Assembly (NCBI GenBank): GCA_016271365.2
Contig: CM028132.1
Coordinates: forward strand, 590,681,001-590,745,000
From: Neoceratodus forsteri
Taxonomy: Eukaryota > Chordata > Ceratodontiformes > Ceratodontidae
DNA length: 64,000 nt
Direction: 5' to 3'
Both the position numbers and the translations under genes were made by a program. Under the pieces are notes generated by a model that did not search any database, had not been told where the DNA came from, and saw only the letters and a list, made by a program, of their open reading frames with translations. Positions 19,426-29,985 of the stretch are shown here, one piece after another. Numbering within the stretch: position 1 is the stretch's first letter; each line of letters opens with the position of its first letter.

Positions 19426-19539
19426 TGCAACGTGTGCCTCAACTTGTTTTCCTAGTTTTCCTCCTCTCTGAGTCGGCTCATCTCAAGACAGCACCTGGTT
19501 TCCTTGCACCACAGAGCGTGGACCCTATCTTGTGTGCCT

Positions 19540-19680
19540 GTTGAATCTCTCACTGCTGCAGCCTTCTGTTGATAACAGCTGCAGGAGATTCTGGGATTTC
19601 TGCTTACAGAAATTTTCAGCTTGGAACTTAGCGAAATTTATGTGATACAATCTACTATACTGCAGTACACAATAAGTAAA
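19540..19680 (-). repeat. Dispersed repeat A, copy 1
   Basis: The reverse complement of this segment aligns with 63765-63910. Common stretches include CTGCAGTATAGTAGAT, CAGAATCTNCTGCA and AGATTCAACAG. I do not recognise the parent element. Confidence 0.6.
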
Positions 19681-20639
19681 ACAAACAAACACTGGATGAT
19701 CTCAGTGCTGACTGCTCCCCTTTAACCTGCTTCAAACTGAGGTTCTTAGTTATCAAAGATCAGCTAAGATTTGAATAAGCCTAAGCCACCACATCATAGT
19801 GACCCCCATCAGGTCCAGTTCTACACTATACCTTTCACATTATTTTATTAAATTTACCTCACTAATGCAAGTTTAGCTCCTGCTATATTATTCTCTTTCT
19901 CTGTAAAGATCTCCATCTAACTTACTTGTCTCATTTTTAATCAAGTGCAGCCTCAATGGTGTTCCCCAGTGGCTGGGAGTAGACTATAAAGAAAAAGCCA
20001 CACCTCTCCCTAGTCATTTAGAAATTCAATGTGCAACCTGCTCATCTTTGCTAATAGAATCAGTTTAGTCATATTATAAGGGTGCTCCTGTTGGATGTTA
20101 ATATTGATGAACAAATTAAATCCACTGCCCCCTCTATACTTCCCTCCAAAGATCTCTAATTTAGATTTACTTCTTTATCTTATCATAAATCTATGAACAA
20201 CATGAACATCTTGAAGTCTTGTAAGAATTTTATGCATAAATTCTTATCCCTGCCTCAACACCCTTCTTTTTTTCCTGTCTTCCTGTACAATTTATATCTC
20301 ATAACAAGAATGCTGTGGTTGGAGATCTTGTGGTTTTGAAGTTTCACATGCAACTATCATGTGTTTTTTTCATTTGAAGAGCTAGTACTGCCCAAACATA
20401 TCAAACAAAACTGATATCATGTTATTATATAGAGTATTTGTCTCCTGTAACAGGCACTGCCCCCTTCAGCCTACTCACACCCAGCTCCACCCAACCTGTT
20501 CCCAAGCACTTACTTGTCCTTCCAGAGGGATTCACAGACCCACACCTGGCTTCATAATGTATTCCATAGGGGCTGTAGCTATCAGCGCCCCCCCTCGCAA
20601 ATCAGTCATGTATGGGAAGCCGATGGCTTGTCAGAGTAG
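19681..20639. other. Unassigned sequence
   Basis: No gene or repeat identified. A 187-codon open frame beginning at 20419 lacks any family motif and overlaps the dispersed repeat that follows. Confidence 0.35.
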
Positions 20640-20985
20640 TGGAACTAAGAAGCATTGGCCTCACCCTGCATGGTCCAGGGTATTGTGGTGTAGTTTTCTC
20701 CCCATGGGCTCTGGTGGCAGGGGTGCCAGTTGCAAATGTATGTGTGCTGACATGGCCACACATGATGCCAGCTGGCATCCCCCCTCCGAAGCAGCATCCA
20801 AGTACACTGTCACCTGTGGTCACCCAAGCAGCAGTATCGCAGCGAAGCCTGCTGCCCTCCCCCAATCCCTCACTGGAGAAGGGGGGAGACTCCACTTGGA
20901 TGCTCAGTCCTCCCCCCTCAGACTGGCCCCAAATGACCCAGTCTCATTCCTGAACCCAGGTCACCAGCATCTTGAGCAGTAGCCC
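20640..20985 (+). repeat. Dispersed repeat B, copy 1
   Basis: Similar to 25060-25430. Near the ends both read CACTGGAGAAGG/CTCAATCCTCCCTCA-type sequence, then ATTCCTGAACCCAGGTCACC versus TTTCTGAACCTGGGTTGCC. Divergence is high. The parent element is unknown. Confidence 0.5.
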
Positions 20986-21039
20986 TTCTTCTGCGCTGAT
21001 GGTCCGGCCCCGGATATAGTATTCATTTTTAAATATCAA

Positions 21040-21335
21040 CACCTATTACTTTATTTACTTCAGAATCATTTTTCTTGTTCCCGTTCTACGGAAGATTCTC
21101 TATGATATATTAGGTATAGAACAGTACTTTGGAAGCAGACATATCTAGTGCTGTTCTTCTTCATACATCATCGGTGTTATGACCTCACACATAGAGCCAC
21201 CACAGCTGACCAGTCTGGCAGATGGTGAGCGTTTCTTCTTAGTTGTGCTGTCACAATCAGTTAGGTCACAATACTGATGAGGTATGAAAGGAAGGGGACT
21301 AAATATGTAGATATACCAAACAGAAATATGAAGCA
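21040..21335 (+). repeat. Dispersed repeat C, copy 1
   Basis: Similar to 40645-40935. Shared parts include TCACAATCAGTTAGGTCACAA (here) against TCACAGTCAGTGAGGTCACAA, with the same upstream TATGATAT and CATCATC context. The parent element is unknown. Confidence 0.55.
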
Positions 21336-21884
21336 GGGCACACACCAAATGTTTGCAAAGAAAAATTTATTTTATTAAAATATTTTAAAAAAATGTTATT
21401 AAAATAAATAAATTTTCCATTGCAAACATTTGGTGTGTATCATTCTTTCTGCTCAGTTTGTCTGGTTTTGCTGGTGCCCGTTTGAGGAGGTTTATGTGTG
21501 TTTCTCCCATCCATTCTACTGTGTTTTAGATATGTAGATATGTCAGCCTCCAAACAGAGTACACTTCCACAAATTGAATATTGTACTGGTTTATTTTGTT
21601 TTTGTTGACCAAAAAAGGAGGGCTAGACAGAATAGTACCACTTATTTTCAGTCTCATGCCAGTGTAATACAGATGCAAACCAACTGAAATGGAATCAGAT
21701 TACACTGTTGGTGGTATTTTTTAATGGGGAAATGTTGCCAGGACACCGGAGAAATTCCCTTACTCTTTTCGAGACATGCCATGGAATTTTTAAGATCCGC
21801 CTAACAAACACAAGAAAAGGTAGAAAGGATCTTGGTTTAATGTCTCATCGAGAGTTCGGCACACTCTGAGATTAAAGCATCCCC

Positions 21885-21992
21885 TGAGTATGGCACTTGT
21901 GTGCCAACATTTCTGGTGCAGGAATCGAACCCATAACCCTCTGTCCTGGAGCCGAATCTGCTACCAGCTAAGCCATGCTGACACCCTGGTTC
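21885..21992 (-). mobile_element. tRNA-derived SINE head
   Basis: On the minus strand TGGCTTAGCTGG (A box, 21964-21975) is followed by GGTTCGATTCC (B box, 21921-21931) at tRNA spacing. These are the internal RNA polymerase III promoter boxes. The flanks do not form an acceptor stem, so it is a SINE rather than a tRNA gene. The 3' body could not be delimited. Confidence 0.65.
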
Positions 21993-21999
21993 TAAATGG

Positions 22000-23085
22000 A
22001 AAAAAGGAAAGTGCTTCTTATATGAACAGTAGCAGCTGGTTACTTCTGAAAGTTAATAATATTTATAGGGGTGACTACTGCAGATCTTTAGACCCTTATC
22101 TGTCACTCTTCTTCTTGTAGGGTATAGGTGTTTTTTTCTCCCACTCTGCCTTCTTCATCTCTACATTCTAGTTTAGTGACTTCCACTGCTACTTCACCAC
22201 CCTCCTCCCATATCCCCGCCACTACTCCCACTGAAGCTCTTACACCAGCTCCTTCATATCACCTGCTTCGAAGGCTGCAGCCGGGCAGAGAGCTTTCTGC
22301 TACAGAATTTGCCACATTTGGAATACCTGTCCCCCCCTCTTCTTTATCCTACCTCTTCTCTGAATTCCCAGCACAATAGACTCACTACTACTCCTGCTCC
22401 TGTACCTGGTGTGTACTTTCTGTGAGTTGTCCCTCCTTCCTTCCTCACAGTTCATCCTCTCATTCCCATTCCATTGGGCACCCAACTGCAGCTGATTGTT
22501 TTACCTGCTATGACTGTTTTCACAGTGCCCTTAATAGTATGCTATGACTTCTTAGGCCTCTTCCATGATACAGAATTGCTTACTGTGTTTAGTATTTTGT
22601 AATATATGGCTCTTTAAAATAATAGTATCGATAATGATGCAAAAAATTGTTGTAATACACAACCATCTTGTCAATAATACCACACTTCACTCCCAGTAAT
22701 ACCATCATTTGGTTCAAACGATAGTATTATCACTCCTAATGAAAAGCGCTAGCGCAGCTTGACACCTTGCACTGACTGTGAGCCGGCCTTTTCAACCGCC
22801 AGCATGAAGAATTTCAAAGCCAGCTGTGTGGTAACCAAATGCAATCTTACTTTTCGGTGGCATATTTGGGGGGAAAAAAGCAGCAATGGATCTTTCAAAG
22901 CCACAACCCTTATTAAATTTTGCCTGTTACTGTTCAAATTAACTGTTTCCAGCATTTTCTTGTTCAACTCTTCAGAAAAAAAACTCACTACGCCCTGCTT
23001 CCTCGCTCAACATCTCAGCCTACAATCAGCCTGCACAACGCTTCACCAAGTAAGACCTCTCCAGTTTCTCTCATCCATATAAAAA
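22000..23085. other. Unassigned sequence, partly pyrimidine-rich
   Basis: 22128-22380 is C/T-rich on the plus strand. A 107-codon open frame at 22759 has no recognisable motif. No element ends seen. Confidence 0.35.
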
Positions 23086-23230
23086 AATAGGTTACAGTGA
23101 ATTACTCGGCTGAAATTCCATCTCGTGGTTCTGGGGACATAGAAACCTTTCTAGCTTCACTCTCGAGCTTATCTATGTCCCCAGAACCTCTCGATGGAAT
23201 TACAGCCTTATAATTCACTGTAACCTATCT
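23086..23230. mobile_element. Palindromic MITE, ~145 bp
   Basis: ATAGGTTACAGTGAATTA at the left end pairs with TAATTCACTGTAACCTAT at the right, and GGTTCTGGGGACATAGA pairs with TCTATGTCCCCAGAACC further in. The loop contains CTCTCGAGCTT. No ORF. Confidence 0.82.
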
Positions 23231-23286
23231 ATTATTCTATTTATAATAATGGGTAACCCCCTATAATGGCTGGAAAAGCATTCCTG

Positions 23287-23350
23287 AAAACACATTGTAA
23301 TAACCCGCAGAATTCCATAACGATTCAATAGCGGGTTATTACAGTGTTTT
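23287..23350. repeat. Hairpin
   Basis: AAAACACATTGTAATAACCCGC pairs with GCGGGTTATTACAGTGTTTT around a 20-base loop. It may be one arm-loop of a larger diverged palindromic element. Confidence 0.75.
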
Positions 23351-23489
23351 TCTCCTCGCGCTCTCACTTCACTGTATTTGTGTGAGTATGGTGGCTGCTC
23401 AGAGACACACTCGCTTGCACGAATACTGCTTAGGTTTTCTGTCAGTTGAAACCTTGCACCAGTTATAAGTAATAATGCCCTCGGCATGC

Positions 23490-23556
23490 GATAATTTCAT
23501 AAACCCCTCAAGCTTCGCTCTTGGAGTATGTGGATTATCACACACCTCGGGTGTGT
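23490..23556. repeat. Hairpins with MITE-type loop
   Basis: GATAATTTCATA...CCTCAAG pairs with CTTGGAG...GGATTATC around CTTCGCT, close to the loop of the MITEs at 18622 and 61092. It is followed directly by the perfect ACACACC/GGTGTGT hairpin. Confidence 0.6.
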
Positions 23557-23899
23557 GAAAATCCTTATAACACACACACACGCACGGGCACTATTCTCTA
23601 TATAGCAGTCATTTCATCCAAACACTGTTATGTACTACCTTAGTGATGCTATTGCTTCTTTACCCTCCCTTGCTTATTTATTTCAAAAATGTTACCAGGA
23701 AAGACATACTGCACTGATAACAGCTCATTTCCAGATGCATCCTGGGGGGAAGGGTATGGAAAATAGTACAAAAGGAGTAAAAATAACCAGTAATAACAGA
23801 TTTACTAAAATAATAGTCTATACAAGCAAGACAGTACATCAAAAGGAGCATAATCATAAACATTGCAAGACAAACCGGTACACAAGGTGCATGCAGTAG

Positions 23900-24362
23900 A
23901 TACAAAATGAGTTAGGCTAGGCTACGAGAAAATGATCCCAACCAGATAAAATGAAAACCTCCCTCAGTCAATCTTGTTTCTCGTACCATTTTGCTAAGCA
24001 ATGGAATGACTTGCCTGACTCTAAAAACGGATAAATTCCAACTGTTCTCCTTACTTACTCCACGTGATCATGCACTTGCTACCGCTGACCATCCAAATTT
24101 ATCACAAATGTATATATGTACACTGCACTTTACCCAGGACGTAATGTCAACATGATACCTAGGTACTGCAAATTACTGTACTAGCACCTATTGTACTGCA
24201 TTGTCCTACCTGTGTCTAAAGGTGTATAACTGTAGTTTTACTGTATTGCACACTGGGAACTTAGTCTGTAATTGTAGTCTTGTCTTGCATTTGACTCTAA
24301 ACCCTTTGAAAATAGGCTCTGCATAAAGGGTTTAATGTGAAATAAAAACTAAACTAAAATGG
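23900..24362 (+). mobile_element. Rex1-like LINE 3' end
   Basis: A C-terminal frame fragment (GMTCLTLKTDKFQLF) is followed by a 3' UTR that ends CCCTTTGAAAATAGGCTC...AAAGGGTTTAATGTGAAATAAA and an A-rich tail. The ending is of the same type as other LINE tails in the window. 5'-truncated. Confidence 0.55.
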
Positions 24363-24429
24363 AGGGGGGGCACTTAGGGGAAAATGACCCCAACCAGGCA
24401 AAATGGGTGGTCATGTGGCTAGGGCAATA

Positions 24430-24815
24430 TATGTAGGGGGAGGGGGCTCAATTAAGGTAAAGAGTCATGGACAGCAGCAAGAGAGAGAGAGAGAGTAGAA
24501 AAGTCATGAAGAAGAGACTTAAGGGAGAAGTGAAAAGAGGCAGAGTGGATAGACGGGGATGAGAAGACCAGAGGTTATGAATGTGATATGAGAAGGCAGC
24601 TTGACTAGCAGTGCTTTGCTGGATGGGAAGATAAGGGAGTGGGGAAACATTGCTGTGGAGCGGGTAGGAGGAGGAGAGAATAGGCATGAGATAAGGAAGA
24701 CAGGAAGGAAGGGAACCAAAGCAGAATTTGGAGGGAGAGACGATAAGAGGAAGGAAGGAAGATAGGAAGGGAGGAAGTGAGGAAGGAAGGAAGGAAGGAA
24801 GGGAGGGGGAACCAT
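24430..24815 (+). repeat. Polypurine tract with (GA)n and (GGAA)n
   Basis: About 380 bases are strongly purine-biased on the plus strand, including (GA)n near 24480-24495 and (GGAA)n near 24750-24800. The mirrored open frames on the other strand (Pro/Leu/Ser-rich) are only reflections of this bias. Confidence 0.8.
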
Positions 24816-24837
24816 AATTTAGATATAAAGGAGGCAC

Positions 24838-25020
24838 AGTTATAAAAACATAAAAGTAGAATTTGATGGCAGATAAGAACCACTTGGCCCACCCATTCTG
24901 CCCATTTTTCTCTACCTACATTATCACTGAAGACCCTACTTTTTTTCCATCATTTGCTTATTTCCTGAGCTTCCCAGGCTGCCCCCTTCCTATTAGCCCT
25001 CCCAGCCCTGTCACTCGGCT
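24838..25020 (-). mobile_element. CR1 LINE 3' tail
   Basis: The reverse complement reads GGGTGGGCCAAG-GGTTCTTATCTGCC then ATCAAATTCTA, the CR1 3' end also seen at 5030-5095 and 52130-52206. No coding sequence remains. Confidence 0.78.
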
Positions 25021-25059
25021 TCTCTGGGATTTACCTTCCTGACATTGTCCTCTGCCACA

Positions 25060-25430
25060 AGACTGTGGGGGGTGCCGGTCACTGGTGTGAGGCCTGCAAG
25101 GGATCAGTCATCATCCTGCAGCTGGGGTGTTTTTCCCTGAGCCCACAGGATATGCAATGAGTGCAATGTGGGAGCTCCACCTCCATGGACACCCCCCCAC
25201 TTCAGTGCCCTGAATGTGGGTTCCCTTTTCTCTCCTGCTGGTGTTGCATGTGCTACCACCCAGCTGCCACTGGGTGACAGTCAGACAGTGAGCCAAAGCA
25301 ACTTCCCTTCCCGAGGGAGGAGAGCAGTCCTACGGACACTCAATCCTCCCTCACCAGCCAGCCCCTGAGTTACCCGCGTCCATTTCTGAACCTGGGTTGC
25401 CAGCATGGCAGGAGGTAAAGCGCAGAGTGC
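25060..25430 (+). repeat. Dispersed repeat B, copy 2
   Basis: Second copy of the sequence at 20640-20985. It lies immediately upstream of the second L1, so it could be old L1 5' sequence, but no L1 is recognisable at the first copy. Confidence 0.45.
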
Positions 25431-26584
25431 CTCAACCATCCATGTCACTGGGAAGACCCTACTGGATCTACAGCTCTTTCTCACCCCCCCCCTTCCTTTC
25501 CACTACAATTCCTTGTTATATACAACTGCTCCAATATACAGAAGGTTAGTGTGATGCTGCCATGAATAGCACTGTGCTAACTGGACACAGCACATTCAAA
25601 TGGGGTGGGGGCTATATTCAAAGGTGTTCAGGTAGGGGCACTCAATGGATAGCTGGATCACATTAAGTACAACACTGTGCCCATGCAAATGAGAGAGCCC
25701 TCCTCCAGACACTGCACAGTGGTATATATAGAGGATTCAGGAAGTGCTAAATGGCTGCCATAGCAGCGCTATTTGCGGCTTCCAAAATTCCACCCTTAAC
25801 AATGTGCACAGTAGTGTGAGACCCTGCCCCCACCACCAGCACAGGTGACAGTGACACCCTCACCCTCCAGCCATGATCCCCGAGATAATGGGGTAACAGT
25901 CCCTGAGAGTAAAGCAATACCTCTCGCCTGCCTAGTTCCCTGTGACAATGCAGTTTCAGTCCTTGATAGTCAATCATCAATGCGTTGGACTTATATGATA
26001 TAAAAAACATGCTTCAAACTGATATATGACATCCCTCACATCATAGCAAGTGTCCATGACCATAGGCACAGGATGGCCACTATCCAGGTCTTGATTCAAA
26101 CAGATAGGACCACTTATCTGAAGTAACAGGTGCATCAGTTATGGGCCAAATTAGATGATCTGGTAAACAGGGGGCGCTGCAACAGTATTCATATCATGGG
26201 GCTCCCTGAAGACAGGGATGTGTGCTTCTTCCTACAGATGGTGCTGCCAAAACTGTTAGATCACTAGTGGGAAACTCCACTTGAAACAGAAAGAGCCCAT
26301 CAGTCCCTTGGGCCCCGCACAAGAAGTGCCGCCCAAGACTTATCCTGGCATACTTCTTCCATTATAGCATAAAGCAGAACATCCTCAAATTAGTCAGAGA
26401 AAAAGGGACGTTATCCTGGAATGGACACAGAATATATATCTTCCAAAGATTTTTCCAAGGATTTAATAGACTGCCAGAAAGCCTATGGCTCCATAAAAAA
26501 AGAACTGACCAGGAGAAATATCGCTTATTCTTTAAAATAACTTGCAAAACTCCAGGTCCAGGTAGAAAGGAAATGGCAGTCCTT

Positions 26585-26591
26585 TGCCACA
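26585..26591. repeat. CR1 target-site duplication, left copy
   Basis: TGCCACA, repeated at 28310-28316 at the other CR1 boundary. The L1 ORF1 frame is restored when one copy is removed. Confidence 0.7.
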
Positions 26592-28309
26592 TAGAAACAC
26601 AGAATGTGTCAGCAGATGGGGTCCATGTGGACCATCTAGTCTGCCCATGTATACTACTCCCCCCACCACCACCACTAACAATCAGGCTGCTGTGTTAAGT
26701 TTTCCACACTGCCTGCCCCATTCCAGCTTGAATTCTCTGATCGTCTTTGACCCCACCACCTGTGGTGGAAGGCCATTCCAAGGCTCAACCACCCTTTCTG
26801 AAAAGAAGAACTTCCTCATGTTGCTCCTGAACCTGCCTCCTCTAGGCACATGTCATGATCTATGGTCCGGGTGGAGTTGTTTACCTGAAGGAGATCATGT
26901 GGCTGTAGCTTGTTGATACCCTTCAGGTATTTAAATGTATCTCGTGTTCCCTATCCCTTCTTTGTTCTGTTGAGCACATGTTGAACTGTTTTAGCCTTGC
27001 ATCATATGGTGTGTGATGCAGACCTTGCACCACCTCTGTTACCCTTCTTTGTATTGTCTCTAGTCTTTCTATGTCTTTCTTAAGTTGAGGCCTCCAGAAT
27101 TGGACATAGTACTCCAGGTGAGGCCTCACCAGGGACCTGTACAGTGGCATAATCACCTCCCTTTTTCTACTGGTTATGCCCCTCCCTATGCAACCCAAGA
27201 AGCTGGTGGCCTTTTGTGCAGCCTTTTCACATTGCTTGCCAACCTTCAAGTCTTCTGCGATGATCACTTCAAGATTACGTTTGTGTTTTCTTACCGCCAG
27301 CTGTACCCCATTTCAAAAGTAATTTCTCCTTAGGTTGAGTCTTCCTAAGTGCATAACTTTACATTTTTGGCATTGAACATCAACTGCCAATTCCCTGACC
27401 ATTCTTCCAATTTCCTAAGGTCTGACTCCATCTTTTGAGTCCCTTCAGCTGAGTACACCCTGTTGCAGAGCTTTGTATCATCTTCAGATAGGCACACCTT
27501 CCCATTTAGGTTATCAGCTATGTCGCTGATGAACACATTGAAAATCATTGGTCCCAGCACTGAACCTTGTGAAATACCACTTGTAACTCTACCCTTCTCT
27601 GATAGCGCGTCATTTACCAATACCTTTTGGGTCCTCCCATTGAGACAGTTTAGGATCCAGGTTACAATTTTTGGCTCAATGCCCATGAGCTCCAGCTTGT
27701 TTATTAGCCTCCTGTGCGGAACAGAGTCGAAAGCCTTGCTGAAGTCTAGGTACAACACCATGTGTACTGCACCCCCATTGTCCAACATTTTTATGACCCA
27801 ATCAAAGTATTCGATAAGTTTAGTCTGGCAGGAACGCCTTGCCATAAAGCCATGTTGCTTTGGGTCCAGCTGTCCACTGTCTTCTAAGAATGTCACCATC
27901 CTTTCCATTAATAGGTATTCCATCAGCTTCCCTACCTCCGAGGTGAGGCTAACTGGGCGATAGTTTCCCGCTTCTTCCCTACTGCTACTTTTGTATAGGG
28001 GTACTACTGTAGCCTTTTTCCAGTCTTCAGGGACCTCCCCACTTTCCAGTGATTTGTTAAAGAGTTCCACCAGTGGGGCTGCTAGTTCCTACCCAAGCTC
28101 CTGTAGTGTTCCTGGGTGTATTTCGTTTGGCCCCATTGCTTTTTCAACCTTCAATTTCTTGAGTTCCTCCAGGACTCTTGCCCCATGGAAAGGACTTGTG
28201 TCAGCTCTCCTGAGGTGGTGTGCCTTCCTGTGGAGAGATGGTCCTTTGCCTGCTTCTTCCTGTGTAAAAACTGAGCAGAAGTATTTGTTCAGAAACTCTG
28301 CTTTCTCCA
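26592..28309 (-). mobile_element. CR1 LINE, 5'-truncated, in L1 ORF1
   Basis: The minus strand encodes CR1 ORF2 from the endonuclease-RT linker (KAEFLNKYFCSVFTQEEAGKG) through the RT to the C-terminus and a 3' UTR with GCAGATGGGGTCCATGTGGACC. The last 3' bases (CATTCTGTGTTTCTATG inverted) are the CR1-type end. A 241-codon open frame (27345-28070) covers the RT core: NYRPVSLTSEVGK, YLDFSKAFDSVPH and SGISQGSVLGP. The active-site box reads SEDD instead of FADD, so the enzyme is dead. Confidence 0.92.
27345..28070 (-). pseudogene. CR1 reverse-transcriptase core
   Basis: A 241-codon open stretch of CR1 ORF2. RT motifs in order: WKKATVVPLYK (motif 1), NYRPVSLTS (2), GFMARRSCQT, VLYLDFSKAFDSVPH (A), GISQGSVLGPMIFNVFI (B), then LSEDDTKL (C), where Phe-Ala of FADD has become Ser-Glu. 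The thumb continues to WQLMFNAKN. It continues out of frame on both sides. CR1 RT copies its own RNA at a nicked target. The altered motif C near 27478-27492 makes activity unlikely. Confidence 0.9.
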
Positions 28310-28316
28310 TGCCACA
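28310..28316. repeat. CR1 target-site duplication, right copy
   Basis: TGCCACA, matching 26585-26591. Confidence 0.7.
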
Positions 28317-28504
28317 CCAGGGGAGGCTGAGAGACTTCTGAGACCCATGTCCAAGAGGTCGGAAACTCAACCATGTCAGCAGCACAAACATCTGGATACA
28401 CAACATAACAGTTGAGATGGTAAGCCTCCAAAAGAAGTGCCTCTCCTACAAGCTGCTAAGACAACCACCAAGGACATTACAATAACAACATCAAAAAGAA
28501 CTGG

Positions 28505-28590
28505 CAAGTGGCTAAGCCAAAATGTCACAGACCCAGGCAAAGGGATCGAACCCTGAGATCTAAGGTAGCCCTGCAGCTAACAGAGGTCTA
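28505..28590 (-). mobile_element. Possible tRNA-derived SINE head
   Basis: The minus strand has GGGTTCGATCCC (B-box match, 28542-28553) with a weaker A-box-like TGTTAGCTGCAGGG upstream (28568-28581). No tail identified. Confidence 0.4.
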
Positions 28591-29985
28591 GAAGTAGGGG
28601 CTCCCAGTATTCCACACTGGAGTCCAGCCCCACTTCTTCAGTGATAGAGCCTCTAAGAAAAGGTGCTGTGGGCACCGGATGAGACATGGGGCAAGGAATC
28701 CAACAACGCTTTGGCAGACTGAGACAAGCTGGCAAAAATGGACACTACAATCTGTTGACCAATTGCTGGCCCTGGTACTCAGCTCATTTATTCCATGGGC
28801 TGTGAGCTGCAGAGTAGTCACTAATGCTCGCATAAACCTGCCCCCCCACCACCTCTGAACCTCGATAATGCTGTACAGGCTTTCTAGGGCAAAGGTGCAG
28901 TCATTTGCAAGCCAGGGACACCTGCATTGGTAAATCTGACTGAATCCTGTCTGTGAAAGGGGACAGTAGTGCACCTGGCCCAAAGCACAAGGCGTTCCCA
29001 GTAGATCAAAGGGCACCATAAACAAAATGGCTAATGTAGCACATAACAGAAGAATGGAGGTATAGCTAGGGGGAGCTAGGCAGACCAACTGTGAATGTCT
29101 GAAGAGCAGTTCCAATTTGACTGGTATTGACGAGCCTCACAGTAGCTATGTATTCCTGGTCCAGACTGGGCTTCACCACCAGTATGGGCAGTCAGGTCAT
29201 TACTTCCGCCAATTGAACTAACATTTCAAACAATTTGGGATGTGCTCGGGGGGTCGCATCACAGGCCAACAGGAAGTCTGCTGGAGTACACATAGCCTAG
29301 ATAGGCCACTAGTCACTCCTACACTTTACCCCCCCAGGCACCAATTGATGGACTTACAACTGGTGCTCAAAGCCCCACATGGCCCTGTAACAGGGACACC
29401 CTCCATGTCAGTTATCTCTAATTATCGCTCCTGTATCAACAGGGTCTTCATACACTTGGGTAAGACACCTCTATCTTGGTGGTCTTAGAGCAGAAACACT
29501 GCAGCTTATGCCTCTTAAAGATTTTTCCACAAGTGATTTAAAGGGTGGGAGTAGGAGTAGCAGAATTAGGACCACGAATGTGGGTGGAGTAGGTGGGTGG
29601 GGAATCATCCTCTGGGTGCAACATCACTCAGAACCAACAGAGATCCTACAGATAAGTCTATATATTACAAAAGTCACAAAATACAAGATAAAGTGTAACC
29701 ACAAACTACTGATCTGGTGCTGGAATAGTTGCCACAATCATTTGAATGTGTATCTTTCTGCAGTAACAAGCATGTTGATGTTTTTCTGTTTACAGATTCT
29801 CCTCTCCACGTATGTCTGTTCTTTGCTTCTCTACACAACTTATGTACCTGTGCCTATTCCTCTACTCCTTTAGCTGGGCATCTTCCTTTGGAACTGAACC
29901 ACACTGGAGCCCCGTGTGACAGGTAAGGGGCCTGGGTGGGCAGCTTTTCTGACAGTTCTCCTCTGTTCGCTATGTTTATGGAGCT
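28591..29985. other. L1 inter-ORF region, unassigned
   Basis: About 1.4 kb between L1 ORF1 and ORF2. It probably includes further old insertions, but I recognise none. Confidence 0.4.

Larger units (their letters stand above)
26015..28450 (+). pseudogene. L1 ORF1, split by CR1
   Basis: Before the CR1, shifted frames read KLDDLVNRGRCNSIHIMGLPED, PLETERAHQSLGP and DFSKDL...RNIAYSL, the RRM and C-terminal landmarks of L1 ORF1. The frame enters the CR1 at WQSFAT and resumes after it, in the same phase, with PGEAERLLRPM once one TGCCACA copy is discounted. This agrees with the F-TP-EA motif near the end of ORF1 proteins. Several frameshifts and stops make it non-functional. Confidence 0.82.

Noticed and set aside
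20419..20982. 187-codon plus-strand frame
   Set aside because: No recognisable domain, and its second half is dispersed repeat B, whose other copy is not open in the same frame.
21885..21992. Functional tRNA gene
   Set aside because: A and B boxes are present but no acceptor stem or complete cloverleaf can be formed; a SINE head fits better.
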